DNA of 64,000 bases from Odobenus rosmarus divergens (Eukaryota; Chordata; Mammalia; Carnivora; Odobenidae). Positions 35,335 to 48,085 of this stretch are shown here, piece by piece. Made by a program: the position numbers and the translations under genes. Location of the stretch: assembly GCF_000321225.1 (NCBI RefSeq), contig NW_004450582.1, forward strand, positions 5,645-69,644, written 5' to 3'. How positions within the stretch are numbered: position 1 is the first letter of the stretch; every line of letters begins with the position of its first letter. The notes beneath the pieces are model-generated. The model was not told the origin of the DNA and searched no databases. It saw only the letters and a program-made list of their open reading frames with translations.

Positions 35335-36187
35335 CAATTGACCCCTGAACAACATGGGTTTGAACTTCATGGGTCCACTTATACACAGATTTTTGATAAA
35401 TACAATACAGTATTGTATATGTATTTTCTCTTATGATATTTTTAAGTATTTATTTCTAAATTTTTATTAAGTTTTTTTAATTTTAATTCCAGTATAGTTA
35501 ATGTACAGTGTTATATTAGTTTCAGGTGTGTAATATAGTGATTCAATAATTCTATACTCAGTGCTCATTATAAGTGTACTCTTAATCCCCTTTACCTATT
35601 TCACCCAACTCTCTTCTGGTAAACATCTGTTCTCTTGAGTTAAGAGTCTGTTTCTTGGTTTGTCTCCTTTTTTTTTTCTTTGTTCATTTGTTTTGTTTCC
35701 TAAATACTACATGAGTGAAATAATATGGTATTTGTCTTTCTCTGACTTACTTTGCTTCTCATAATGCTCTCTAGCTCCATCCACATTATTGGAAATGCCA
35801 AGATTTCACTCTTTTTTTATGGTTGAATAATATTCCATTATATATATATACACATATATATCCATATACACACACATATATATTAAAACTTCTGTCCTTT
35901 CATCTCTTATAATATTCTCAATAACATTTTTTCTGTAGCTTACTTTATTCTAAGAATACGGTATATGACACATGTAATATACAAAATATGTGTTAATTTA
36001 CTTCGTGTGTGTGTTCATTGACTTTTTATGTCAATTGGTAAGGCTTCTGGTCAACAGTAGGCAATGAGTAGTTAAGTTTTGACTATAAGTTTAAGCTATA
36101 AGTAGTTAAGTAGTAAAAGTTACAGGTGGATTTTTGACTATGTTGGGGAGTTGGCACCCCTAACCCACATGTTGTTCAATGGTCAAC
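35335..36187 (+). mobile_element. Tigger2/MER8-type DNA transposon, split by an L1
   Basis: The left end CAATTGACCCCTGAACAACA and the right end TGTTGTTCAATGGTCAACT form inverted repeats of the Tigger2 kind, with TA outside (35333-35334, 36188-36189). The right part carries ATGTGTTAATTTACTTCG and GGTAAGGCTTCTGGTCAACA, in consensus order as I recall it. There is no transposase frame. The gap at 35441-35902 is an L1. Confidence 0.8.
35441..35902 (-). mobile_element. L1 3' end, minus strand, inside a Tigger2-like element
   Basis: It contains poly(T)/AAGTTTTTTTAATTTTAATT, GTTTCAGGTGTGTAATATAG and CTCCATCCACATTATTGG. The flanks TCTCTTATGATATT and TCTCTTATAATATT look like a one-mismatch target duplication, inside Tigger sequence on both sides. 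Confidence 0.87.
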
Positions 36188-36189
36188 TA

Positions 36190-36791
36190 TTTTCTTCTTT
36201 CCTGGAAAATTTTAAAGAGTTCAAATCCTACTGCCAAGTAAAATAATATTAAAAAGTATTTGTTATTCTGTATATTTTAGAATAAAGAACTTGAATTATG
36301 TGTAATTCTCATACCTCAGTATAAAAATATGCCCTGACTCTTGGGAACTTTCACTATTTAGTTATTAATTTATAACCTTATATTCTGTGGCATTTTTTTC
36401 CTTTATATCATAATACTTTCTAACACTAAGATATTCAAATAGAGAAAATATATATCAATCGCATATTATCTATAAATTTAGTATACATAGACCTTTTCAG
36501 GTAAAGATCCATTTAGGTTATCTTGCTGTGGGCACTATAAATCTTGCATTTAGTATTATCTATCATGGTCCAAATTATAAGCTTCATTTCAGTAAGTCTC
36601 TGTAAACTTTTTTATGTTCTAGTTTTAATGTATAAAGAAAAAATTTTTCCCAAGGTTCTGAGGAAACTGGTTATTTTTAAGAATTATGTAAAACGTGTTT
36701 GGTTATTAAAACCATATATTTATACAAAGTTATGCTGGTAAATTTTTAACAACCAGCTTTCCAGAAAAAAACTAATGCATTTATATCTATT

Positions 36792-36822
<31 letters not shown>

Positions 36823-36883
36823 TCACATATATGTATATGTTTATTATAAATCTTAATCGTATTAAGCAATTATAAATAGCAAT
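36190..36883. other. Unannotated AT-rich stretch with TG/TA microsatellite
   Basis: No gene recognised. (TG)n followed by (TA)n lies at about 36793-36822. Confidence 0.6.
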
Positions 36884-36902
36884 AAAATATACAATATTTT
36901 TA

Positions 36903-37099
36903 AATTTTTTTTAAAGATTTTATTTATTTATTTGAGAGAGAGAGAATGAGAGATAGAGAGCACGAGAGGGAAGAGGGTCAGAGGGAGAAGCAGACTCCCC
37001 GCTGAGCAGGGAGCCCGATGTGGGACTCGATCCTGGGACTCCAGGATCATGACCTGAGCCAAAGGCAGTCGCTTAACCAACTGAGCCACCCAGGCGCCC
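36903..37099 (-). mobile_element. CAN SINE, full length, young
   Basis: The right end reads CTGAGCCACCCAGGCGCCC, close to the family consensus, and the left has TTTAAAGATTTTATTTATTT. A perfect 19-bp duplication, AAAATATACAATATTTTTA, lies at 36884-36902 and 37100-37118. Confidence 0.97.
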
Positions 37100-37118
37100 A
37101 AAATATACAATATTTTTA

Positions 37119-37650
37119 TCTTAAACTCCGTACACCCAATTGATTCTCATAGAATGCTTTTATTAATTTTTTTTTAAATTCTTGTATCCTCAACTAACCT
37201 ATAGTTCCAACTGATGAATGTTGTTTGATATTATCATTTACATTAATGAGTAAGACAAAAATGAAACAGTAAAGACCTAAGTAGAATTTCCCTTTTTGTC
37301 CATGATTGGAAGAACTTCTTTGCTGAATCAAATAATAGTTCCAACTGCTGAAAGAATATTTCCTTAAATTTTTGTGTTGTTGACAACATAATGGCCACAG
37401 ACACATTTTTAAATTTAATCTGCATTATTAACATTTTCTCTCTTTCTTCAGTTTAGTCAATCAACAAAACAAAACCAAGCCTTGATTTGTAACATTCGCC
37501 TATTTCCATGGTAAAGGTACTTGTACCATGTATAGTTTAAGCCACCAACTTGACATTACCAACAGTGGAATTAAGAGAGAGGCCATTACACAGTCTTCCC
37601 TATATACAGATAAAATAAATGCAAATAACTTCAAGAGCATAGATGATAAT
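37119..37650. other. Unannotated noncoding stretch
   Basis: Nothing recognised. Overlapping frames at 37194-37434 are without family likeness. Confidence 0.5.
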
Positions 37651-37665
37651 AAAATGTAAAAAAAT

Positions 37666-37842
37666 CCAGGTGCCTTGATGGCTCAGTGGGTTAAGCATCG
37701 ATTCTTGATTTCTGCTCAGGTCATGATCTCAGGGTCATGAGACCAAGCCCTGCATGGGGCTCACCCAATGAGGAGCCTACTTAAGATTCTCTCTCCCTCT
37801 GCCCCTCTCCCTTTAAAAAAAAAAAATAATAATTAAATAAAT
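37666..37842 (+). mobile_element. CAN SINE, diverged
   Basis: The head is CCAGGTGCCTTGATGGCTCAG-like, then TCTCAGGGTCATGAGACCAAG, CT-rich text and an A12 tail. The flanks AAAATGTAAAAAAAT and AAAATGTAGAAAAAT differ at one base. Confidence 0.93.
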
Positions 37843-38011
37843 AAAATGTAGAAAAATAATTAGGAGTGATGAGTTTTGAATATTTATAATCACCTTTGTT
37901 TTTAATATATTTCATTTAATTATAAGTTGATACAATTTATTTTTTAAAGATTTATTTATTTATTTTAGAGAGAGACCACCAAAGGAGGGAGGGGCAGAGG
38001 GAGAGAATCTT

Positions 38012-38752
<741 letters not shown>

Positions 38753-38790
38753 GAGAGAATCTTAGGCGGACTCCCCTGCTCAGTGTGGAG

Positions 38791-38804
38791 CCCAAGAGGG
38801 CGCT
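38791..38804 (+). promoter_or_regulatory. CTCF-like motif within a SINE
   Basis: CCCAAGAGGGCGCT resembles the CTCF core. It lies where other copies of this SINE read GCCCGATGCGGGGCTC-like text, so it arose by mutation or belongs to a subfamily. Spread of CTCF sites by carnivore SINEs is established for dog. Binding at this copy is inference. Confidence 0.4.
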
Positions 38805-38884
38805 TGATCTCATGACCCTGAGATCAAGACCTGAGCCGAAATCAAGAGTCGGATACTTAATCTATTGAGCCACCCAGGTGCCCT

Positions 38885-41800
38885 TAATATAATTTAATTT
38901 TTAACTAGGACCGTGTTTAACAACCATCTCACAAAATCTCTGAAATTTTATGCATAGGCTTTTGGAACTGGCATTAGTTTGACTCCTATATGTACATACA
39001 CACAGAATATTGTGCTAATATAATAACATGGTCAATAGTCATTGTTTCAGTCTCTCTAAAGTGTTGTATAAATTATCATTTTTTATTAGTTTCAATATGT
39101 TTGCTAACTAAGTTTGCAATAACAGGCAGATTTATTCATGAGAAAACTATGGATTGTCAGTTACTCGTTTTATTCAGGCTGATATGGACAAGTTAGAGGA
39201 GGTAGACTTTATTTTGTCAAACATTTCTTTTTCACCCTTGCCATCTACTTAAACCTTAGGCACAAAGGAATAACCCCCTGTGGAATGCTAAGTTTCCCTA
39301 AAGAGATATGTCTTCTGTCTTAGGTTTCAAATTGTGCCCAGCTGAACTGAATATTCTATGAACTATTAAACATACAGTTATTTTAAAAGAGCAATAGTCA
39401 TTAAGGTCATTGCACTTGAGGCTTTCATTTGAACTTCTTAGGGGTTCAAGGCAGACACAAATCTTTGGTTTTACCTACTTTCTTCCTCAGCCCAGAGGCA
39501 ATGAGGATGAGAGGATGAGAAACAAAACCCCTTCTCCCTAGATTTTTGAAAACTTTAAAACCTAATGATAGAAAAGGGCTGCAGTTTGAAACATGAAAGG
39601 TCAAGGTAGCCTACTAAAAACACAGCGAATATATAACTTCTTATGGGAATCTCCCAGGCGTGAGATTATTCTGAGATTTTCAATCTTATAGTTAAATAGT
39701 AATATATCAAAAAGACGGTGAAAATAGTTGCTTTATAAAATGTTCAGGAGTCAGTCATTTAACTCTCACAAAATGTCAGTTGCTTTATTCACAGGCCTTA
39801 AACTTAGGAAACTTGAGATATGAGTATTTAAGAAAACATCCTTCAAAAATAAACAAACTTCCCTCTAAGATTAACTTGGAATAAAACATTAAGTGAGTCA
39901 TTTTCACAAAGCAATCATTTGCCTATTTCTAACCCCTGATAGAATTTATACAGAAGCAATTTGGTGGTCAGATTCATGCATTTTCCACCAAAGAGGTACC
40001 CTGTGTAAAGAAAGCCCCTGGGGATATGTAAGAAATTTACCAGAGGTTCTGAGAGGTTGAATCACAGCCTCAAATTTCTAGAACCCTAGGCACCTATCAC
40101 CAATTAAGGTGCTGCTGTCATCAGCAACTGTATCAGATGCATTTAGTGCTCTGGCCTACATCTTGGCCTCACCTCTGATTTCAGCCGAACCTGGACACTC
40201 CTGTGCAGTTTTTAACTCGTTTTTCACACTGACAATGTTTTGCCTCAATTGTTGGCAGCTTAGCTTTGTGCATTCAACTCTCTTATCCACACAGGAATAG
40301 CTTAGAAGTGGAAGGAAATTAATGGGATGACTCTCAACCAATGGGGAACTTGAGTTGATTAATAATTCTCTCTCCATCCCGGCTTTTCAGTGGATAATAC
40401 TAAAAGACATTGTTTAGTCTTCTTAGCATGGTCTCAATGCCCCAATTGCCCACACATGTAACCTTACATGAGCTTTTCTTCCCCTTCTCTCTTCTGACAT
40501 CCATCCTGCTCTTTGGAGTTACCTTCCAAATGGCATTTGGAAATAAGTCAGACTCTGCTTTCAGGGGAACTTAAGCTAAAACACTATCAAATCACCACAC
40601 AGGTATTTGTTAAACCAGGTTTATCTCTAAGGAAATTTTTTTCTATGTTACCTTCTCTACAGGGGGGCATAAAAAACATTCATTTTATTACTGTGCCCCA
40701 CTTCTCTTTTTCACTGTGTAGACTGTAGCTACCATTGTACTGTCCCCAGTCTGGCCGTTCCTCCATGCATGCAGCCATCTCAATTTGCCCGATTAAAGAT
40801 ACATTCATTCTTCAGAGCTTTTATGACTATTCTCCCCATTCAAGTTTTCCAAGTCTGAGCCTGGCCCTAGAAATGTTCTTTACATAGAAGAGAATCTAGA
40901 TAAAGTAGTAGGACAATTGGAAAGAGTACAGTGTATGTTTACAATAACTTTCTGAAGGCAATGCCCCTTTCATAATGTCAAGCACAAAGGAACAATCCTG
41001 GTTGCAGCCATAATATAAATCTTGTAAAATTTACCCATTTATTCCAGAAACTAAAAGGATCCCAGAAGCAGAACTGAGACATAATTGTAGAAAACTAGAA
41101 AATATTTTTTTAGTGGTAATCCATGCTTTGTTATAGAAACACTGGCAGAGTTAATGTTCTAATGACCTAGAAGTATGTTCTCTTTCTCTAATGCTTTCTT
41201 ACACATGTTCACTTAAAAAAAAATATTATGCATATCCCTGTAACCTATTGAAACACTGCAGTTCTTTACAACTGTTTCCCTTTTCCACGTATAAGGTACT
41301 GAGTCAGCTCAGCATACATTGTGCCATGCTCAAAACCTAATAAAGACAGAAATATACATCTCCAATAATGTAGCATATCTCTTTGTGCAGAGAGGTTGGG
41401 TTTCAACAGGAATACCTAGAAAGAGCCTTATTAAATACTTACGTACAAACATACAGATGTGTGTGCATTTTAGACTCTTGAATTTTTACACAAAATCCAT
41501 TGTTTCTTACTTAAAATTTGTAAGGGCAAACTATGAATTTTGCTTATTCCATAAGGAAGAAATCTGAAGCACTGACAATTACACATAGCATGTTCATTGC
41601 TGGAGGTTATATAGCATTTGCTACAGACTTAATGGCTAGATCTCTCACATGTATACTCAGAGGCATACGTGTATTTTACTTTCACATTTATTTTCCGATA
41701 GGAAATCAGAGAAGAAAACTGAAAAACCAAAATAAAAAAAGGAATGCTTCTCTTCTGTTTCAGTAAGATAATTTACATAAAGGTAGCGAAAAAAAATACA

Positions 41801-42690
41801 GTTCATTGCTTCACTAAGGAATCAACAGAAATCATATGATGAAAGTTATCTTGATTTTTATTCTTGATATAGATAAGCAAAATAAATATTTTCTAAACAT
41901 TTTTCTATTTATTCTATGTTTATATTTTGATGTGTGTGTGCACACTTGTTTATCCAAGTCAGTTTATGGTTTTTGTTTGTTTTTATATTGGACTGTAGTG
42001 AACATGTGCTGCTAAGAAAGGCATCTCTTGCTTAGACCCAAGACAGAAAACAATTTCCCCCCAAAAAAGGAAAAGCCCAAAATGTATCCCACCATCTTGG
42101 CATAGGTAGAAAATATTAACAACAAAGGGAGAGATGAGAAAAAAATCAGAGTAATCAGAAACAAATAAGAGTAAAAACAATATTTGGTGCTAAGTAAACA
42201 TCTAAGAGTATCAGAAACAATTGGTGTCTTTCAATAGTTAATAAGTACTCATGTAAGACATGGATGTTGAGAAGTTGTAGACAAATAAAAATTTACCTAA
42301 TCTGAACAATTATGCTTGATAAAAGGATTATTAAAAAATGAGAAGAGGCACTTAGGGAAGGGAGAGAGGGAGAAAGAGAGAGAAAGAACAGTTAGACTAA
42401 ACAAAAACAGAATTTTGAAATCCATAAGCAAGTCCTGTTGGCTATGTTTTATTATAGCACCAGTTTCTTTCCAAAAACATTGCAATAGCCTTCTAAATGC
42501 TCTCACTAATTTATCATTTAGCTCCCTATGGTCTTTTATTTCCATCATAGGCAGAGGAATCTATTTAAAACACAGACATATTAGTTAAAGTAAAAACTTG
42601 CTAGCTGATATGGCAGATTAACCTTTACCAATAAGGTATAAAATCCAAAATAAAAGTTTTATAAAAAATTACTTATCATTAATGTCATAA
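38885..42690. other. Long low-repeat noncoding stretch
   Basis: No SINE or L1 in about 3.8 kb, which is unusual for this window. 40030-40380 may be an old repeat I cannot name. An AP-1/MAF-like TGAGTCAGC lies at 41300-41308. Frames at 40109-40377 overlap on both strands and have no likeness to known proteins. A GA-rich run lies at 42358-42388. Confidence 0.5.
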
Positions 42691-42704
42691 TGCAAACTGG
42701 TTTT

Positions 42705-42875
42705 TTAAAATTATTTACCTATTTATTAGAGAGAGAAAGAGAGAGAGATCATGAGCAGGCGGAGGGGCAGAGGAAGAGGAGAGAGAGAATCTCAAGCAGA
42801 CTCCCTCTCACAATCGAGATGGTGACCTGAGTTGAAGAGTCGGAGGCTCAAGAGACTGAGTCACCCAGGCACCCC
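42705..42875 (-). mobile_element. CAN SINE
   Basis: The right end reads GACTGAGTCACCCAGGCACC, with a (GA)n body and a short T-rich tail on the left. A perfect 14-bp duplication, TGCAAACTGGTTTT, lies at 42691-42704 and 42876-42889. It has an internal deletion of the middle of the body. Confidence 0.95.
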
Positions 42876-42889
42876 TGCAAACTGGTTTT

Positions 42890-43474
42890 GTATGTACGGG
42901 TTGAGCTCCTCTCCATGTGGTCGTTTAAAGGACTCAAGTTCTACATTCCATTTCCTACATTTCATTTACAGGACTACATCAAAATGCAAGGGAAATACTG
43001 GTGAGCGTTCTGATTCCATGTTCTCTCAGATGTCCTGGGATAATATTTCTGGTTCTAGGTACCCATTCCCACAGCTTCTGCATGCTTGGCACCCACAGCC
43101 TTTTTTCAGGAGATACCTTGAACTGCAGAAACTACTTTGCCCAGAGGCACTGAAATCCAGAAGTCTGCCCAGGGCTGCCCACAGCCAATGACTGACTATC
43201 GCAGATGTGTAAAAGCCCAGATCTCTTACCTCAAGGTGATACAACTCTGCAAAGTAATTTATATTCTAGAACACCCAGAGGAATCTGTTGAAGTGAGGAT
43301 TTCACTAGAAACTGCATTCATGTTTTGCTTTTTTTACTTTCCCCTCCCTCATCGGTTTCTTTACAAATGACTTGCATATCTGAAGCTCAGAGGGACACAA
43401 CCTTCCTCTTTGTTCACTCTGCTCCAGACACACTAGGGTCCTTGCTTCTTTTTGCCAGCATGCTTCAGTGTCAG
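42890..43474. other. Unannotated, more GC-balanced noncoding stretch
   Basis: No known repeat or exon. Frames on both strands (42832-43191, 43026-43244) share the same interval and have no recognised likeness. Confidence 0.45.
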
Positions 43475-43870
43475 AGATTTATAACTGCTTTACTTTCTGC
43501 CTGGAATGCTGTTTTGCCACATGTTGACATGGTTTGCTCTTTTACTTCCTTCAGGTCTTTGGTAAAATATCACCTGATCAGGTAAGTCTTTCATGACCAC
43601 CCCATATCCTTAGCCCCTCTCAGTACATCCTCTTTCCCCCTTACCATCCTATTCTCCCCAGCATTCACCTTCATGTGACACACTATATATTTATTTACGC
43701 TTTCTAACTGATTGTATTTCATGCTAGGATGTAGATCTCATGTGGAATACCAACTTTGTGTCCATTCCCCTGCTACATTCCAGCACCTAGTACAGTACCT
43801 AGGTCCACAGTAGACATTTAGCGTGTATTTTCTAATGAGGTGTATGAAAGAATGACTATACAAAATATAA
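43475..43870 (+). mobile_element. L2 LINE 3' end relic
   Basis: TTTCTGCCTGGAATGCTGTT, GTAAAATATCACCTGATCAGG, CCAGCACCTAGTACAGTACC and AGTAGACATTTAGCGTGT follow the 3' end of L2 in order. L2 is ancient and shared by mammals. It is noncoding. Confidence 0.87.
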
Positions 43871-45711
43871 CTACAAAATAAACAGTATATAATTTTCATT
43901 CTATAATTAAGCTTTGTGTTGCCTTTCTAATGTCCGAAATCAAAGAAATCTAATAAGAATGATTACTGACAAATATCTGGACTAGTTGTGCCTCAATAGT
44001 CTATTGCAGAAATAACTGTCATCTTCATTGTAGGCAGATATGGTAAGCAGCACGTGTTGTAGGATATCGCCTTAGCCAGACTTAGATGGGACCAGTATGG
44101 AATATGCTGTATAACAGTTTATGGAATCAAAACTTCTGATAGTATAATGATCAATATATGCCTACTCTGCTAAAGCTGCCAGTAAGTTGAACACATTTAC
44201 TGAGGACAAAATATATGGTGTAGAGGCCTTCTCATAGTTTTGTGCTGTTAGAGAACAGAAAGCTATGTGACATAAATAACCTTCAGAATTAAATTCTTTT
44301 ACAACAAATGAAAGAAAGTAGTTTACTAATAGTTTTTCAGGAGTGAGCAAGCTTGGAAAGGAATGAGCTGTAAGGATAATGCTGAGGTGGTAAACACATT
44401 AATAAATTAAAAGAGAAAGAGAATCAAGCATGAAATCAAGAGTGAATTTTAAAGGTAACTTGATCAGAACATCAGGAAAGTCAGATGGAGACAGGAGACT
44501 GCTAGAGAGAGGTCTGAAGCCAGACTGCAGGGCTGGGTACATATTATCCTTTCCCTCTTTTTTTTTTTTTTTTTGTCCTGAAGAGACAGGCATCCTCTGT
44601 TACTGGTTTGCTGGCTCTTAGGATCATTGATAACTATACAGAAACTTGTAGTGAAGTTGAGTTAAGTCCTTTCTAGATGACACATAGTGAGACAGTGTCA
44701 GGTTGTCCATTATTATCCACAATGTGAGCACCTAAGTTTTAATCTGAACAAGGGACTTATGACTGAAAGTATATCTCTATATTGGCGTATTATATTGACT
44801 TTCTGATAATGTTCTAAAGCCAGTTGAGTAAGAGAGAGAAAATGCCACTGGGTACAAATTGTGGCATCAATTCTCTGCCAGACTGATCAATTGGATTTAT
44901 ATATTACCTCCAGCAACATTCTTAAAATCTATAGTTTTACCTTCTCTTCAGTGCATACCTCACAGCTTAAATAATTGCAAATTCAAATACATTTTTAAAA
45001 GAATTGAACAGGCTTTAAATTAAAGAAATGCGTGAACACTGTTATTTTAACCACTCTTAATTATTTACTAATTTAACTTAATACATTCACCTTCTCCCCC
45101 CCACCACTCCCATTCCCCTAAAGATAAAGATTCCACACAGCTTCCATGTTCATCCTTCAAATGATTTGGAACTGTTTTAATCAATAAAAGAAATATAATA
45201 TGTATATGTAGATTTTTAGATCCATTAAACTGGATCATTAAAAAATATCAGAAGTTCTGAATTACAAATCCTCTGCCCTCAGTCCTAAAAACCTCTCTTA
45301 CAATTATAAGATTTTAAAATCCGCTCATTAGACATCAATGTTGTATAAAGAGAATTAAAAATACATCTACTCAAAAAATCTTCTATCAGAATACAAAATA
45401 CTGAAGTCTTTTATGCATGAAATCTTTGTACAAAATTGCAAAGCTCAGACAGTGACCCCAAACATAATACCACTTGCAGGAAATTTAACATATATCAGGA
45501 AATTCATCAAAAATAAATAATACAAAGACTAATCTATCCCATAATTTTGCTCTACATTTTGGATATGAAGAAAAATTACTTAAGCAATCTTTCACTAGAA
45601 AAATTTAAGAAATTAACAGTTTCAAATTGCTTTAAATGCTGAGTTTTGGTAGCTTATGTCATAATTTAAATGCATGTTGCTTAGAATTATAATACTAATG
45701 AAGTATATTTA
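43871..45711. other. Unannotated noncoding stretch
   Basis: No gene or repeat recognised, apart from a T18-like run at 44557-44574. Short frames lack support. Confidence 0.5.
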
Positions 45712-45890
45712 CTGAATATTTATGATTTACTAGGCAATATGCTAACTCATTAACATACATTAATTTAATTTGCTTTCACAAACACCCAGTAAGTTAAGAG
45801 TAATTATCTCCATTTTACAGATCTAGAAACATAGACCTAAAGAGGTTAAATAGATTTATGGTTGTTGCCAGAGATTGAGCTAACATGGAA
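45712..45890 (-). mobile_element. MIR relic
   Basis: GAATATTTATGATTTACTAG, GTAATTATCTCCATTTTACAG and CTAAAGAGGTTAAATAGATT are in minus-strand MIRb order. Confidence 0.75.
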
Positions 45891-46250
45891 GGCTATCTTC
45901 TCCAATAAACACTTAAGAAATATTGGATAAAAGAGAGCAAAAGCTATTTAGATAAGTAACCAACCACAAAAGAAAGTTAAATCCCAAATTTTTAGAAACT
46001 GAACTCAAAATCTTAATCATGCAGTGACTCCAAGCCAAAGTCAAATGGTTCAATGGAGTATCTGAGCCAGATAGAGAACCTTAGTGGCTTATCCAAACCT
46101 CTAATGGGGAAAAATCCATGCCATAAACTACAAGAGCTTCAACTGATTTAGTTACGTCAAACAGGTAGTTATGAAAAACTCCCATATCGATGAGACAGAA
46201 ACTAGAAAAATTGAAAGCAAAAATACCTTTCGACTTCCTGTGGCCATAAT
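45891..46250. other. AT-rich stretch, possibly L1 ORF1 remnant
   Basis: It reads like decayed A-rich LINE sequence but I cannot assign it firmly. Confidence 0.35.
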
Positions 46251-46306
46251 TTAATATATAATATAATATAATATAATATAATATAATATAATATAATATA
46301 ATATAA
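46251..46306. repeat. (ATAAT)n pure pentanucleotide repeat
   Basis: About eleven uninterrupted copies of the pentanucleotide TATAA. Uninterrupted repeats of this kind often vary in length between individuals. Confidence 0.95.
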
Positions 46307-46630
46307 CAGACATGAGAAAAAATAGAGAATCCTCATAGTTTGTTCATACCTTGCTGGGGGTTCCAAATTCCCAATAGACATATACTGCCTACAGACAAAA
46401 CAAAAATAAATGTGAAACCTCCCAAGACAGATGCTTCCTAACCCAAGACACATAACTTTCCTACCAAAAAACCCGTAAACTTTCACAGGATAAACTCATA
46501 AAAATAAAGTACACAAGGAAATGAGAAATCACCAGAGAAAGTAAGCTGATAAAGGAATCATACATAATATCTCACATCAAGAAATAGAAATAACAGAACA
46601 ATCCAAATGGCTTAAAAATGAGTGTGGTTG

Positions 46631-47004
46631 CTATGGACTGTATGTTTATGTCCCATAAAAATTCATGTGTTGAAGCCCTAACTTTCAATATGATGATATG
46701 TGGAAGTGGGACCTTTGGGAAGTGATGAAGTTTAGATGAGGTCACAAGGATGGGACCCCATGAAGGGATTAGTGTCCTTAAAAGAAGAGAAAGAAAGACC
46801 AGCACCCCTCCCCCCTCCCACATGAGGACACAAAGAGAAGGTGGTTATCTGCAAGCCAAGACGTAGGCTTTCACCATAAACTGAATTGGCCACCACCCTC
46901 ATCTTGGACTTTGCAGACTCCAGAACTGTGAGAAATAAACGTTATTTAAGCTACCCAGTCTATGGTATTTGTCATAACTGCCTAAGCGAAGGCAGTGATT
47001 AATA
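46631..47004 (+). mobile_element. MaLR-type solo LTR, plus strand
   Basis: It starts GCTATGGACTGTATGTTTAT and ends near GCGAAGGCAGTGATTAATA, with CATGAGGACACAAAGAGAAG and CAGAACTGTGAGAAATAAAC in between, in the order of a mammalian MaLR (MST/MLT1 group) LTR. No internal retroviral-like region is attached, so it is a solo LTR. It is old and noncoding. A related LTR lies reversed at 47118-47548. Confidence 0.75.
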
Positions 47005-47117
47005 TAGTCACAGAAATTTTTAAAATGTTTGGAAATTATAAACAAAAGACAGGACAATGTCAAATCAAAATAGAATGGTTTAAAAAAGAACGAAATTTTT
47101 TTCTAAAAAGATCTAAA

Positions 47118-47548
47118 CGTATTTCATTAGTCTGCATGGACCGCCATAACAAAATTTCACAGACTAGGAGGCTAAAAAACAGAAATACACTCTCTCATAG
47201 TTCTAGAAGTTGGAAGTCCAAGATTAAGGTGCCAATAAGGTGCCAAGATTAAGGTGCCAACCCCAATAGGGTTGAATTCTGGTGAAATTTCTCTCCTCAA
47301 ATCACTAACAGAGACTTTTTACTGTGTTCTCACATGACCTTTTCTTTATGTGGACACATGGAAAGAGATGCTCTGATATCTCTTGTTCTTCTTATAAGGA
47401 AAATAGTCATATCAGATTAAGAGCCCACACTTATTACCCCATTTAGCCTTAATTACCTCCTTAAAGGCCGTATCTCCAAATATAGGAACATTGGGGGTTA
47501 AGGCTTCAACATATGAATTTGGGAGAAACACTATTCAGTCCATAACGG
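47118..47548 (-). mobile_element. MaLR-type solo LTR, minus strand
   Basis: On the minus strand it starts CGTTATGGACTGAATAGTG and carries AACTATGAGAGAGTGTAT and TTTCTG-like text of the same family as 46631-47004. A short tandem triplication of AAGGTGCCAA lies at 47227-47262. It is solo, old and noncoding. Confidence 0.72.
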
Positions 47549-47690
47549 TTCTTAAAATTAAAAACAAACATACTGAAAGGATCTGTGACTTAAAAGATCT
47601 GAATAAATCATCAACAGTGCAGTACAAGAGAATAAGACAGAGATAAAATGAAGTTGCTAAAAGACAGGAATTAACTTTTAAGATTTTGTT

Positions 47691-48085
47691 TCTTTTTAAT
47701 GTTATATACTTTCACTGCCATGTAAAATACTTTTTTTCAAGAGTATCTTCACCCCAGTGTCTCCAGTAATTCCTATGAAAACATATTGGTAAAATTATGT
47801 GTTCCATGTCTTTTATCTACCAGACAAGTGAAGAAATGGCTTTGAGTAAACAGGAAAATTTGTAGAGATCCATGAAGAGCCATGTCTTAATAGAACTAGA
47901 GTAAATATTATTACAAATTTAATCTAAAAACGCTTAAAAACAAGTCTCTAAAGGAATAAGTTGGCCAAAATGTAACTCAACTGTTTTCTAAAACAAACTT
48001 CACTACTACTTCAATACAATAAAATCTAAACACATCATAATGTAACTTTCATGATATACAATATCTGTTGAAAATTAAGAGAAAT
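47691..48085. other. Unannotated noncoding stretch
   Basis: Nothing recognised. Confidence 0.5.

Larger units (their letters stand above)
46307..47690 (+). mobile_element. Probable L1/HAL1 ORF1-side remnant, broken by two LTRs
   Basis: A-rich plus-strand pieces at 46307-46630, 47005-47117 and 47549-47690 (for example CATCAACAGTGCAGTACAAG, AAAGATCTGAATAAATCATC) read like the ORF1 half of an old LINE. Both LTRs sit inside it. No frame survives. The assignment is tentative. Confidence 0.4.

Noticed and set aside
46251..46306. CRISPR-like array
   Set aside because: It is a pure pentanucleotide repeat with no spacers, in a mammalian sequence.
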